In this document: piece after piece, positions 27,930-35,907 of the stretch
Position numbering within the stretch: position 1 is the stretch's first letter
Layout: each line of letters begins with the position of its first letter
NCBI GenBank assembly: GCA_020636575.1
Contig: JACJXP010000005.1
Location: 62,001 to 126,000 of the forward strand
Reading direction: 5' to 3'
Source: Chitinophagales bacterium
GTDB taxonomy: Bacteria; Bacteroidota; Bacteroidia; Chitinophagales; Chitinophagaceae
Length of the DNA: 64,000 nucleotides
Program-made: the position numbers and the translations under genes
The notes under the pieces: model-generated
What the model saw: only the letters and a program-made list of their open reading frames with translations
Database searches by the model: none
What the model was told of the DNA's origin: nothing

Positions 27930-27951
27930 AAACCTCAAACCTCAAACTTTC
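27930..27951. repeat. Right arm of IVP cassette 1
   Basis: AAACCTCAAACCTCAAACTT plus TC; the reverse complement equals the left arm except for one base. It covers the last codons and stop (27942-27944) of the 3-hydroxyanthranilate dioxygenase gene and ends 34 nt upstream of the four-helix-bundle ATG. Confidence 0.75.
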
Positions 27952-28466
27952 TTGGCAGGCGGTTGCATTACGGCACCACACTTGTTACATGTTCTTTTGT
28001 TTTCATCGGCGTAAAAACCTTCCATAACCGGGGGTAGTTGCTTCACAATATCATTCACCACCAGTTTTTCCTCGTATAGAACGTTACCGCATTTTTCACA
28101 GAACCACATAAACCCATCCTCTTCCTCTTTCCTTACTTTTTCGATCACCAACCCTACAGTGTTAGGTCCTCTTTGAGGTGAATGTGGGGTACGGGCAGGT
28201 AATAAGAACATATCGCCTTCTTTGATATGGATATCTTTTGGTACTCCTTCATCTACTATTTTGACCGTTATATCGCCTTCAAGCTGATAAAATAATTCTT
28301 CCGTTTCGTTAAAGTGGTAGTCCTTTCTTGCATTGGGACCGCCTACCACCATTACAATAAAATCATCAGCTTCTTTATATACACATTGATTGCCAACGGG
28401 TGGTTTCAGCAGGTCACGGTGTTCATCGATCCATTTCTTTAAATTAAAAGGAGCAGCAACTGGCAT
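27942..28466 (-). CDS. 3-hydroxyanthranilate 3,4-dioxygenase
   Basis: A 174-residue cupin dioxygenase that opens 3-hydroxyanthranilate to ACMS. Metal ligands appear in KDYHFNETEELFYQLEG (His and Glu) and PARTPHSPQR (His). Two CxxC pairs (CEKC and CNKC) form the rubredoxin-like iron site of the bacterial enzymes. The start MPVAAPFNLKKWIDEHRDLLKPP is characteristic. It is the first gene of the leftward part of the locus, divergent from the SDR gene across 63 bp. Its last three codons and stop lie in the arm of IVP cassette 1. Confidence 0.94.
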   Translation of the reverse strand: MPVAAPFNLKKWIDEHRDLLKPPVGNQCVYKEADDFIVMVVGGPNARKDYHFNETEELFYQLEGDITVKIVDEGVPKDIHIKEGDMFLLPARTPHSPQRGPNTVGLVIEKVRKEEEDGFMWFCEKCGNVLYEEKLVVNDIVKQLPPVMEGFYADENKRTCNKCGAVMQPPAKKV

Positions 28467-28529
28467 AGCAAATATTTTTGAAGTTACGGGTCAGCCTGAA
28501 ATTACAACTTTTTACTTAGGTTTGATGTT

Positions 28530-29315
28530 ATGAACTTGTCATTGAAAGGAAAAAATGCGCTGGTATGTGGAAGCACACAGGGAATAGGTTTGGCTATAGC
28601 GGAGGAACTTGCATTATTGGGTGCTGGCTGCACATTATTGGCAAGAAATGAAGAATCATTAAAAGAGGCTGTTCAGAAACTGAATGTTTCTCAAGGACAA
28701 ACTCATCAATACCTTGTAGCAGATTTTAGTAGTCCTGATGATTTAAAGAAGATCATAGACGAATATGCAGGCAAGAATATTATTCATATCCTGATCAACA
28801 ATAGCGGCGGCCCTCCAGCAGGCCCGATAATCGAAGCCACGGAAGAAGCATTTCTTAATGCATTTAATCAGCATCTTATCTGCAATCACATTCTTACTAA
28901 AGCAGTTGTTCCTTCCATGAAAAAAGAGAAATACGGGAGGATTGTTAATATTATTTCCACTTCTGTAAAAATTCCATTGAATAATCTCGGAGTAAGCAAT
29001 ACGGTCCGTGGCGCAGTAGCAAGTTGGGCCAAAACAATGGCCAATGAACTGGGTCAGTTTAACATTACAGTAAATAATGTATTGCCTGGTTTTACTAAAA
29101 CACAAAGGTTGAGTACGCTTATTGAGCTTAACGCTAAGAAAAATAATACTTCGATGGATAGTATTGAAACAGACATGCAGAAGGAAGTGCCGATGAAGAG
29201 ATTTGCCGAAGCATCTGAAGTAGCAGCAGTCGCTGCATTCCTGTCTACCCCGGCAGCGTCTTATGTAAATGGAGTAAGTATTCCTGTAGATGGGGGCAGG
29301 ACGGGTAGTATATAA
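28530..29315 (+). CDS. SDR-family protein of the kynurenine locus, atypical active site
   Basis: A 261-residue short-chain dehydrogenase/reductase-like protein. It has a cofactor motif (VCGSTQGIGLAIAEE), the NNSGGPPAGP segment in place of NNAG, and a Rossmann-type C terminus (PAASYVNGVSIPVDGGRTGS). The catalytic YxxxK is missing; the aligned segment reads NNLGVSNTVRGAVASWAK, that is SxxxR. Such SDRs recur with kynurenine-degradation genes and may not be a normal dehydrogenase. It starts the rightward operon, with the next gene 8 bp away. Confidence 0.82.
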   Translation: MNLSLKGKNALVCGSTQGIGLAIAEELALLGAGCTLLARNEESLKEAVQKLNVSQGQTHQYLVADFSSPDDLKKIIDEYAGKNIIHILINNSGGPPAGPIIEATEEAFLNAFNQHLICNHILTKAVVPSMKKEKYGRIVNIISTSVKIPLNNLGVSNTVRGAVASWAKTMANELGQFNITVNNVLPGFTKTQRLSTLIELNAKKNNTSMDSIETDMQKEVPMKRFAEASEVAAVAAFLSTPAASYVNGVSIPVDGGRTGSI

Positions 29316-29323
29316 ATTTGAAT

Positions 29324-30781
29324 ATGGATTTAAATGTCCCATACCATCTGGAAAATTATATAGGGGGAAACCTGGTGGCACCCTTGAATGGAAATTTCTT
29401 AGATAATATTAATCCTGCAACTGGCCAGGTTTACGGGCAGATACCCGATTCTTTAAAAAGAGATGTAGATGCTGCAGTTCATGCGGCTCAAAAAGTATTC
29501 CCATTGTGGAGCATCACTTCAGTGGATGAAAGATTCAGGTTGCTGAACCGGATCGCAGATATTATAGATGCAAATCTTGAAGAGTTGGCTCTTGCAGAAT
29601 CAAATGATAATGGTAAGCCTCTTTGGTTAAGTAAAAAAGTAGATATTCCCAGGGCCTCAGCTAATTTTCGGTTTTTCGCTACGGGTATCATGCATTTTGC
29701 ATCTGAGAGTCATGCAATGGAAGATAAGGCTGTAAACTATACCCTACGGCAACCCTTAGGAATTGTCGGTTGTATCTCACCGTGGAATCTTCCTTTGTAT
29801 TTATTTACCTGGAAAATTGCCCCGGCATTGGCTGCGGGAAATTGTGTGATTGCTAAACCATCAGAAGTAACTCCTGCCACAGCTTATCTGTTATCTAAAA
29901 TATGTATTGAGGCCGGATTACCGCCAGGTGTATTGAACATAGTTCATGGAACTGGCCCCGGAGCAGGAGAAGCAATTGTTACACATCCTGATGTAAAGGC
30001 TATCTCATTTACGGGTAGTACAAGAGCTGGAGAAAGAATTGCTTCATTAGCAGCTCCGAAATTCAAAAAACTTTCACTTGAGCTAGGGGGTAAAAATCCT
30101 GCTATCATTTTTGCGGATTGTAATTGGGAAAGAATGATGGCTGATACCATCCGATCATCTTTCTCGAACCAGGGTGAGATCTGTTTATGCGGTAGCCGGG
30201 TATTGATCGAAGAAAGTATTTATGAAAAATTCAGGACTGAGTTTGTAGAAAGAACGAAAGCCCTGACAGTAGGTGATCCGTTGGATGATAGTTCAAAGCA
30301 GGGAGCTATTGTGAGCAAAGTACATTATGAAAAAATATTACGCTGCATTGAAACAGCTAAGAAAGAAGGTGGAAAAATATTGTGTGGTGGAAATGCCGTT
30401 CAATTAACCGGCCGATGTGAAAATGGTTATTTTATTGAGCCAACTGTGATCGAAGGGTTAGGACCTTCATGTCAGACCAACCGGGAAGAGATATTTGGTC
30501 CTGTGGTAACGCTGCAGGCTTTTAAAACGGAAGAAGAAGCATTGGAACTGGCCAATGCAACAGAATATGGATTGGCTGCTACTGTCTGGACACAGGATAT
30601 TTCAAGGGCAAACCGGGTGGCGTCAAAATTGCAGTCAGGTATCATCTGGGTCAATTGCTGGCTACTCCGGGATCTGCGAACACCATTTGGCGGAGTAAAG
30701 AACAGCGGGGTAGGAAGGGAAGGAGGCTGGGAAGCTTTACGATTCTTTACCGAGCCTAAAAATGTTTGTGTTCAATTATAA
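29324..30781 (+). CDS. 2-aminomuconic/2-hydroxymuconic 6-semialdehyde dehydrogenase
   Basis: An aldehyde dehydrogenase of 485 residues from ATG 29324 (TTG 29318 also in frame). Motifs: ISPWNLPLYLFTWKIAPALAAGN, FTGSTRAGERI, the general base in LELGGKNP and the catalytic cysteine in NQGEICLCGSR. The subgroup and the neighbours point to oxidation of 2-aminomuconate semialdehyde, the product of the decarboxylase at 26.5-27.5 kb, to 2-aminomuconate with NAD. It is between the SDR and RidA-type genes, and most likely cotranscribed with both. Confidence 0.88.
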   Translation: MDLNVPYHLENYIGGNLVAPLNGNFLDNINPATGQVYGQIPDSLKRDVDAAVHAAQKVFPLWSITSVDERFRLLNRIADIIDANLEELALAESNDNGKPLWLSKKVDIPRASANFRFFATGIMHFASESHAMEDKAVNYTLRQPLGIVGCISPWNLPLYLFTWKIAPALAAGNCVIAKPSEVTPATAYLLSKICIEAGLPPGVLNIVHGTGPGAGEAIVTHPDVKAISFTGSTRAGERIASLAAPKFKKLSLELGGKNPAIIFADCNWERMMADTIRSSFSNQGEICLCGSRVLIEESIYEKFRTEFVERTKALTVGDPLDDSSKQGAIVSKVHYEKILRCIETAKKEGGKILCGGNAVQLTGRCENGYFIEPTVIEGLGPSCQTNREEIFGPVVTLQAFKTEEEALELANATEYGLAATVWTQDISRANRVASKLQSGIIWVNCWLLRDLRTPFGGVKNSGVGREGGWEALRFFTEPKNVCVQL

Positions 30782-30796
30782 TTAAGTTGAGAATTT

Positions 30797-31213
30797 ATGA
30801 GTGATGAGATCATCAAAACGGAAAATGCTTCAAATCCTTTGGGAACTTACCCGCATGCCCGAAAAGTAGGCAACCTCCTTTTTTTATCGGGTATTGGTCC
30901 CCGTAATCCAAAGGATAATTCAATACCCGGTTTGGAATTGGACAAAGAAGGAAATATTATCAAATATGATATCGAAGCAGAATGCCATTCTGTGTTTGCA
31001 AATGTAAAAGGGGTATTGGAAGCCAGCGGCAGCAGTTGGGATAAAATAATTGATGTAACCGTTTTTTTGACCAACATGAAAAAAGATTTTCCGCTTTATA
31101 ATAAAGTGTATGCGGAATATTTTTCTAAGGTGCAGGCATGCCGGACAACAATAGAAGTTAAAAGCCTGCCAACACCAATAGCTATTGAACTGAAAGTGAT
31201 TGCAACTATTTAA
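30797..31213 (+). CDS. RidA-family 2-aminomuconate deaminase
   Basis: The 138-residue protein belongs to the YjgF/YER057c/UK114 (RidA) family: LGTYPHARKVGNLLFLSGIGP, NVKGVLEASGSSWDKIIDVTVFLTNM, and the arginine of ACRTTIEVKSLPTPIAIELKVIATI. Family members in such loci (AmnD/NbaF type) deaminate 2-aminomuconate, and the position after the semialdehyde dehydrogenase supports this. General RidA proteins are shorter and lack the 30-residue insertion seen here (KDNSIPGLELDKEGNIIKYD). Confidence 0.87.
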   Translation: MSDEIIKTENASNPLGTYPHARKVGNLLFLSGIGPRNPKDNSIPGLELDKEGNIIKYDIEAECHSVFANVKGVLEASGSSWDKIIDVTVFLTNMKKDFPLYNKVYAEYFSKVQACRTTIEVKSLPTPIAIELKVIATI

Positions 31214-31215
31214 AA

Positions 31216-31536
31216 ATGGATAGCTTTAAAATTATTTGGAGAGGTTCAGAAATTGGTAACTATGAAAATATTGTCTTCGATATGTGGTATATAGAAGGCG
31301 ATTGGATTTCTAATAATTCAATTTCAGCAAATGAGTTTCAGGCTACAGCATCAAAACTTGATGCAAAGAAAGTTATGAATGACTTAAAGTGCGGAATGAA
31401 GATATTTTTACACGATAATTCATCAACCAACCCGCCGGTTCTTGCAATTGTTTACTCGTTGGACAAGAAGTTTCTATTTGTCAGAACAGTTAATGAAAAG
31501 GAGGCAATTAAATGGGTTGAGGATAATGTCGATTAA
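31216..31536 (+). CDS. Hypothetical protein in kynurenine operon
   Basis: I do not recognise this 106-residue protein. It starts with ATG 2 bp after the RidA-type gene, has no signal peptide or membrane segment, and is acidic with several aromatic residues (IIWRGSEIGNYENIVFDMWYIEGDW; FVRTVNEKEAIKWVEDNVD). It lies 25 bp before kynU. The tight spacing suggests it is expressed with the operon. Confidence 0.6.
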   Translation: MDSFKIIWRGSEIGNYENIVFDMWYIEGDWISNNSISANEFQATASKLDAKKVMNDLKCGMKIFLHDNSSTNPPVLAIVYSLDKKFLFVRTVNEKEAIKWVEDNVD

Positions 31537-31561
31537 AAATATTTTTCTAAATGAACAAAGC

Positions 31562-32836
31562 ATGAGTTTTCAGAATATATCGGAGTCTGCCAAAAAGCTG
31601 GACGAACAGGATCCGCTGAAAGAATTCAGGGGTAAATTCTTTATACCTCAACACCAGGGAAAGGATTGCATTTATTTTACCGGTAATTCATTAGGGCTTC
31701 AACCGAGGTCAACATCACAGTATGTGCAGCAGGAACTGGATGATTGGGCACAAATGGGAGTAGAGGGGCATTTTCATGCAAAGAATCCCTGGATGCCCTA
31801 TCATGAGATATTCCCGAAACAGTTATCAAAAATCGTTGGTTGTAAAGAGAATGAAGTAGTAGTGATGAATTCACTGACCGTGAACCTGCATTTGCTGATG
31901 GTTTCATTTTATCGCCCCACAAAAAACAGGCATAAGATAATTTGCGAAGCAAAAGCTTTCCCATCAGATCAATATGCATTAGAAACACAAGCTAAACATC
32001 ATGGTTTTGATCCTGCTGCAGCAGTTATTGAAGTTTCACCAAGAGAAGGGGAATATGTATTAAGAATAGAAGATATTGTTGCAACTATTAAAGAGCATGG
32101 TGATTCTGTTGCAGTAGTACTTTTTGGTGGAGTAAACTATTATACGGGTCAGCTTTTTGATATGAAAAGTATTACAAAAGCTGCCCATGCCGTGGGTGCT
32201 TTTGCAGGTTTTGATCTTGCCCATGCTGCCGGTAATGTTGACTTGCATTTACATGACTGGGATGTTGATTTTGCCTGCTGGTGTTCTTATAAGTATATGA
32301 ACAGCGGCCCTGGCGGGGTTTCCGGTATTTATATTCATGAAAAACATGCTTCCGATACATCTGTTCCTCGGTTTGCAGGCTGGTGGGGATATACCAAAGA
32401 AACCCGTTTTAAAATGGAGAAAGGATTTCATGCAATCCCAACGGCAGAAGGATGGCAGTTAAGCAATGCACCGGTATTAAGTATGGCCGCTCATAAGGCT
32501 TCGCTGGATATTTTTGATGAAGCAGGGATAGGCAGACTTCATGAAAAAAGAAAATTATTATCCGGGTATTTGCATTATATACTCAGGGAAATAAATAGTG
32601 AATTTGGAAATGTGATCCATGTGATCACCCCGGCTGATGAAAACGAAAGAGGCTGCCAGGTGTCTATGTTAGTCGAAAACAAAGGGAAAGAAATGTTTGA
32701 AGAATTGACAAAGCAGGGAGTGGTGGCTGATTGGCGGGAACCCAATGTGATCCGTATAGCTCCCGTTCCTTTATACAATACATTTGAGGATATATGGCGG
32801 TTCGGCAATATCATTGAATCCATTCTTAAAAAATGA
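31562..32836 (+). CDS. kynU: Kynureninase
   Basis: A PLP enzyme of 424 residues that cleaves (3-hydroxy)kynurenine to (3-hydroxy)anthranilate and alanine. Seen are FTGNSLGLQP, EAKAFPSDQYA, the PLP aspartate region GFDLAHAAGNV, and the Schiff-base lysine in CWCSYKYMNSGPGG. A longer frame (from 31442) overlaps the preceding small gene; ATG 31562 agrees with the family start. The stop overlaps the kmo ATG (ATGA), implying coupled translation. Confidence 0.94.
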   Translation: MSFQNISESAKKLDEQDPLKEFRGKFFIPQHQGKDCIYFTGNSLGLQPRSTSQYVQQELDDWAQMGVEGHFHAKNPWMPYHEIFPKQLSKIVGCKENEVVVMNSLTVNLHLLMVSFYRPTKNRHKIICEAKAFPSDQYALETQAKHHGFDPAAAVIEVSPREGEYVLRIEDIVATIKEHGDSVAVVLFGGVNYYTGQLFDMKSITKAAHAVGAFAGFDLAHAAGNVDLHLHDWDVDFACWCSYKYMNSGPGGVSGIYIHEKHASDTSVPRFAGWWGYTKETRFKMEKGFHAIPTAEGWQLSNAPVLSMAAHKASLDIFDEAGIGRLHEKRKLLSGYLHYILREINSEFGNVIHVITPADENERGCQVSMLVENKGKEMFEELTKQGVVADWREPNVIRIAPVPLYNTFEDIWRFGNIIESILKK

Positions 32837-34179
32837 AGAAAGAAGTTGTTATAGCAGGCGCTGGTTTGGTTGGATCCTTATTGTCCATTTACCTCTCAAA
32901 AAGAGGGTATAAGGTTAAGTTGTATGAACGCAGGCCTGATATGCGAAAGGAAACAATGTCGGCAGGCCGGTCTATTAATCTTGCATTAAGTGACAGAGGG
33001 CTGCTTGCATTGGAAAAAGTAGGATTGTCTGACGAAATAAAGAAGATAGCCATACCTATGCATGGCCGCTACATTCACAATGCGGATGGCACTACTGCAT
33101 TTCAGCCTTATGGAAAAGAAGGACAATTCATCAATTCAGTTTCCCGGGCCACCTTGAATTGTAAACTGATGGATTTGGCAGAACAGCATGGAACAGAGAT
33201 ATTTTTTGATCATAAATGTGATACTATTGATTGGGAGAATAATACTATCCATTTTGAATTGCCAAATTCCCAACAAAAAAAAGAGGAGTTTGATCTTCTC
33301 TTTGGTGCGGACGGCGCTTTTTCTGCCACAAGGCTTCAGCACCAGTTACAGCATCCCAAGTTTGAATACCACCAGTATTATATTGACTGTGGTTATAAAG
33401 AGCTGACAATTCCGCCAACACCTTCCGGGGAGTTTGCCATGGAAGTAAATGCCCTGCATATCTGGCCACGGAAAGATTATATGCTGATCGCTTTGCCCAA
33501 CCTGGATAAAACATTTACATGCACCTTGTTCTTCCCATACGAAGGGAAATTTTCATTTGAAAAACTCGACACGGAAGAAAAAGTAAAAGTTTTTTTTGAA
33601 ACTAATTTTGCAGATGCGGTTCCGCTGATGCCTGATTATATCAATGAGTTTTTTACGAACCCGACTTCATCGCTTGTTACCGTAAAATGCTACCCCTGGG
33701 TTCGTAAAGATAAATTTGCCTTGATCGGTGATGCGGCACATGCTATCGTTCCTTTCTTTGGGCAGGGAATGAATTGTGGGTTTGAGGATTGCCGGGTGCT
33801 AGATGAACTGATCGATAAATACAGTGAAAACTGGGAAACAATATTGGAAGAATACCAGGAATTGCGCAAACCGGATGGGGATGCCATTGCGGATATGGCC
33901 ATTGCCAATTTTACCGAGATGAGGGATAAAACGGCTGACCCGGTATTTTTATTACAAAAGAAAATAGAAGCCAGGATCCATGAAAAACATCCCGATAAAT
34001 GGATACCTGCTTACTCACAGGTCACTTTTAGTCCTCAGATAAGATATTCAACTGCTTACAATAATGCTCTTCGGCAGGAAATTATCATGCAACATGTGAT
34101 GCTGAAACCGGGGATCGCTGAGAAATGGGATTCTGAGGAAATTGAAAAATTGATCCTGGAAAAAGTAAGCCGGAGATGA
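32833..34179 (+). CDS. kmo: Kynurenine 3-monooxygenase
   Basis: A 448-residue FAD-dependent aromatic hydroxylase that makes 3-hydroxykynurenine from kynurenine with NADPH and oxygen. Motifs: GAGLVGSLLSIYLSKRGY (FAD), RSINLALSDRG, the GADGAFSATR motif and FALIGDAAHAIVPFFGQGMNCGFEDC. The C-terminal segment is hydrophilic, without the membrane helix of the eukaryotic enzyme. It is translationally coupled to kynU. Confidence 0.94.
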   Translation: MKKEVVIAGAGLVGSLLSIYLSKRGYKVKLYERRPDMRKETMSAGRSINLALSDRGLLALEKVGLSDEIKKIAIPMHGRYIHNADGTTAFQPYGKEGQFINSVSRATLNCKLMDLAEQHGTEIFFDHKCDTIDWENNTIHFELPNSQQKKEEFDLLFGADGAFSATRLQHQLQHPKFEYHQYYIDCGYKELTIPPTPSGEFAMEVNALHIWPRKDYMLIALPNLDKTFTCTLFFPYEGKFSFEKLDTEEKVKVFFETNFADAVPLMPDYINEFFTNPTSSLVTVKCYPWVRKDKFALIGDAAHAIVPFFGQGMNCGFEDCRVLDELIDKYSENWETILEEYQELRKPDGDAIADMAIANFTEMRDKTADPVFLLQKKIEARIHEKHPDKWIPAYSQVTFSPQIRYSTAYNNALRQEIIMQHVMLKPGIAEKWDSEEIEKLILEKVSRR

Positions 34180-34208
34180 GTAATATCTAAAGCAGTTATC
34201 TTCGCCAC

Positions 34209-35009
34209 ATGACCCGTCAGCAACTTGTTGAACAGATACAAAAAAAACAATCCTATCTCTGCGTGGGATTGGATACCGATATCACTAAGATCCCCAAGCA
34301 TCTTTTAAACTTGCCTGATCCTGTATTTTCATTTAATAAAGCGATCATTGATGCTACAAAAAACTATTGTGTAGCCTATAAGATCAACACGGCTTTTTAT
34401 GAAGCTTTGGGAATAAAAGGCTGGGAGGCGATGGAGAGAACGGTAAATTATATCGGTGAAGATCATTTTAAGATCGCTGATGCCAAGCGGGGAGATATTG
34501 GAAACACTTCTGCACAATATGCCAAAGCTTTTTTTGAGACAATGCCTTTTGATGCAGTTACTGTAGCACCCTATATGGGAGAAGATAGTGTAGCTCCTTT
34601 TTTACAGCATAAGGATAAATGGGCGATTGTGCTGGGACTCACTTCTAATAAAGGAGCAGAAGATTTTGAGCTGCAAAAAATGGGGAAAGAATATTTATAT
34701 GAGAAGGTGCTGAAAACAATTAGCCAGTGGGGCAATACAGAAAATTTAATGTTTGTTATTGGTGCCACGCAGGCAGAAGAGTTCACTAATATCCGTAAAA
34801 TAATTCCTGACCATTTCATACTGGTTCCTGGTGTGGGGGCACAAGGAGGCAGTTTAAAAGATATTTCTGAGAAAGCAATGAATAAGGATTGCGGCATACT
34901 GGTAAATGCAAGCCGTGCCATAATCTATGATTCAAATGGAGAAGATTTTGCAGAAAGGGCAGCAGAGGTTGCTGCCAGTTATTTGGAAGAAATGAGAACT
35001 TACTTTTAA
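34209..35009 (+). CDS. pyrF: Orotidine 5'-phosphate decarboxylase (type 2)
   Basis: A 266-residue OMP decarboxylase, final step of UMP synthesis. The type-2 motifs are SYLCVGLDTDITKIPKHL, the catalytic DAKRGDIGNTSAQYAKAFFE, and VPGVGAQGGSLKD. It follows kmo by 29 bp; a TATCTTCGC sequence just before the ATG may give it its own promoter. It ends next to a convergent membrane protein gene. Confidence 0.93.
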   Translation: MTRQQLVEQIQKKQSYLCVGLDTDITKIPKHLLNLPDPVFSFNKAIIDATKNYCVAYKINTAFYEALGIKGWEAMERTVNYIGEDHFKIADAKRGDIGNTSAQYAKAFFETMPFDAVTVAPYMGEDSVAPFLQHKDKWAIVLGLTSNKGAEDFELQKMGKEYLYEKVLKTISQWGNTENLMFVIGATQAEEFTNIRKIIPDHFILVPGVGAQGGSLKDISEKAMNKDCGILVNASRAIIYDSNGEDFAERAAEVAASYLEEMRTYF

Positions 35010-35010
35010 G

Positions 35011-35409
35011 CTACTCTTGCTTTTTTACTAATAATCCGCCAATTATTCCTGCTATTATTACGGCAATGCAAATCAGAATTTTTAGGAAGTCTATATTATA
35101 TGACTTCTTGAAGTATAAAAAAAGTAGGATGCCAGATAGTATTATGCCTGTAATTGGGGCAATAAATTTATTCTCTCGATTTGAGATAAAAGCACTCAAA
35201 CTACCTCCAGCTAAAGAACCAATAATAAAACCTAAGGATGAAAGAGTGAATTTTGTATTTGTTGGAAAAGGCTCTGCGTTTACATATTCAATTCTATCTA
35301 GTCTTATACTCACTCCCCACGAAATGAGCAGAAAAATAGAAAGTCCCAACAATATACCCGCCAAAACAGAAAAAATATTTCTCCCTATTTGATCAGCAGC
35401 GTAATTCAT
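35011..35409 (-). CDS. Small four-helix membrane protein, unknown
   Basis: An unrecognised 132-residue protein with four predicted transmembrane segments (about 10-33, 55-75, 82-100, 108-127) and a short basic KKQE end. The first loop (RLDRIEYVNAEPFPTN) is probably periplasmic. Its ATG overlaps the stop of the upstream YciI-like gene (ATGA), so they are translationally coupled. No family assignment could be made. Confidence 0.6.
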   Translation of the reverse strand: MNYAADQIGRNIFSVLAGILLGLSIFLLISWGVSIRLDRIEYVNAEPFPTNTKFTLSSLGFIIGSLAGGSLSAFISNRENKFIAPITGIILSGILLFLYFKKSYNIDFLKILICIAVIIAGIIGGLLVKKQE

Positions 35410-35834
35410 TTATCTTTTTTTTCAGGCTTTCCTGGTACAAAACTTCCCGTAGCTTCTCCCCACCATTCAACAATATCATAAATAAAAATGCCTGCCTTAA
35501 CAGTAGGATCTGTTTTTACATAAGCTTCTGCTTCTTCCCTGGTATTGCAATCAAAAATGAACAAGCCTCTCCATGTAAAGTCATTCTTGCCAAATGGCCC
35601 GGCTACTTTTAACACTCCTTCATTATGCAGTCGCTTCATATTTCCAAAATGCCCGGCAAATAACTGGCTTCGTTCTGTACTGTCAGTGATCACTTTGTCC
35701 TGTGGGCCTGTTTTTAAAATCACCATCCAGAATTGTTTAATCTTCGGCTCAGCCTTTTTAGCTGTTGTATCGTTTTGTGCAGAACAATAATGCAGTGCCA
35801 GTAGCAGCGTAATAGCAGATAATATCTTTTTCAT
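35406..35834 (-). CDS. Secreted YciI-like protein
   Basis: ATG 35834 starts a 142-residue protein with a signal peptide (KKILSAITLLLALHYCSAQ). The mature part has the ferredoxin-like YCII fold: FWMVILKTGPQD, HFGNMKRLHNEGVLKVAGPF and the AYVKTDPTVKAGIFIYDIVEWWG end. The His-Asp pair of the family is partly present. Its activity is unknown. A longer frame up to 35906 overlaps the divergent gcdH promoter and is rejected. Confidence 0.75.
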   Translation of the reverse strand: MKKILSAITLLLALHYCSAQNDTTAKKAEPKIKQFWMVILKTGPQDKVITDSTERSQLFAGHFGNMKRLHNEGVLKVAGPFGKNDFTWRGLFIFDCNTREEAEAYVKTDPTVKAGIFIYDIVEWWGEATGSFVPGKPEKKDK

Positions 35835-35876
35835 GCATGAGTGTTTGTTCAAATATCTTACTTTTTCTTTTTCCGC

Positions 35877-35885
35877 TACCTTTGC
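35877..35885 (+). promoter_or_regulatory. Bacteroidota -7 box (TACCTTTGC) before gcdH
   Basis: Matches TAnnTTTGC and ends 22 nt before the ATG at 35908. It lies in the 73-bp divergent gap with the YciI-like gene. Confidence 0.5.
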
Positions 35886-35907
35886 CACAACAAAATCCGA
35901 TTGCACA

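Larger units (their letters stand above)
27465..27951 (-). mobile_element. IVP cassette 1: four-helix-bundle gene with 22-bp terminal inverted arms
   Basis: A 487-bp block bounded by arms 27465-27486 and 27930-27951 that are inverted copies with 21 of 22 matches. It carries one gene of the 23S-rRNA intervening-sequence-protein family. It sits precisely between two genes of the kynurenine locus: the outer arm contains the stop codon of the dioxygenase gene, and the other end lies 3 bp from the TTG start of the ACMSD gene. No transposase is present. That it is mobile is inference from the arms and placement. Confidence 0.55.

Noticed and set aside
27465..27951. Reading the IVP cassette as part of a diversity-generating retroelement (Avd-like protein)
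   Set aside because: No reverse transcriptase, template repeat or variable repeat was seen near either four-helix-bundle gene.
28743..29381. A 212-codon open frame on the minus strand opposite the SDR gene
   Set aside because: It has no family features, is rich in Cys/Arg/Tyr in the way of antisense frames, and lies wholly opposite a well-supported gene.
31442..31561. A longer kynureninase starting at 31442
   Set aside because: The extension overlaps the preceding small gene, is not like kynureninase, and the family start matches ATG 31562.
35833..35907. N-terminal extension of glutaryl-CoA dehydrogenase and of the opposing YciI-like protein
   Set aside because: Both extensions read through the shared promoter gap, which has a TACCTTTGC box, and neither resembles the families.
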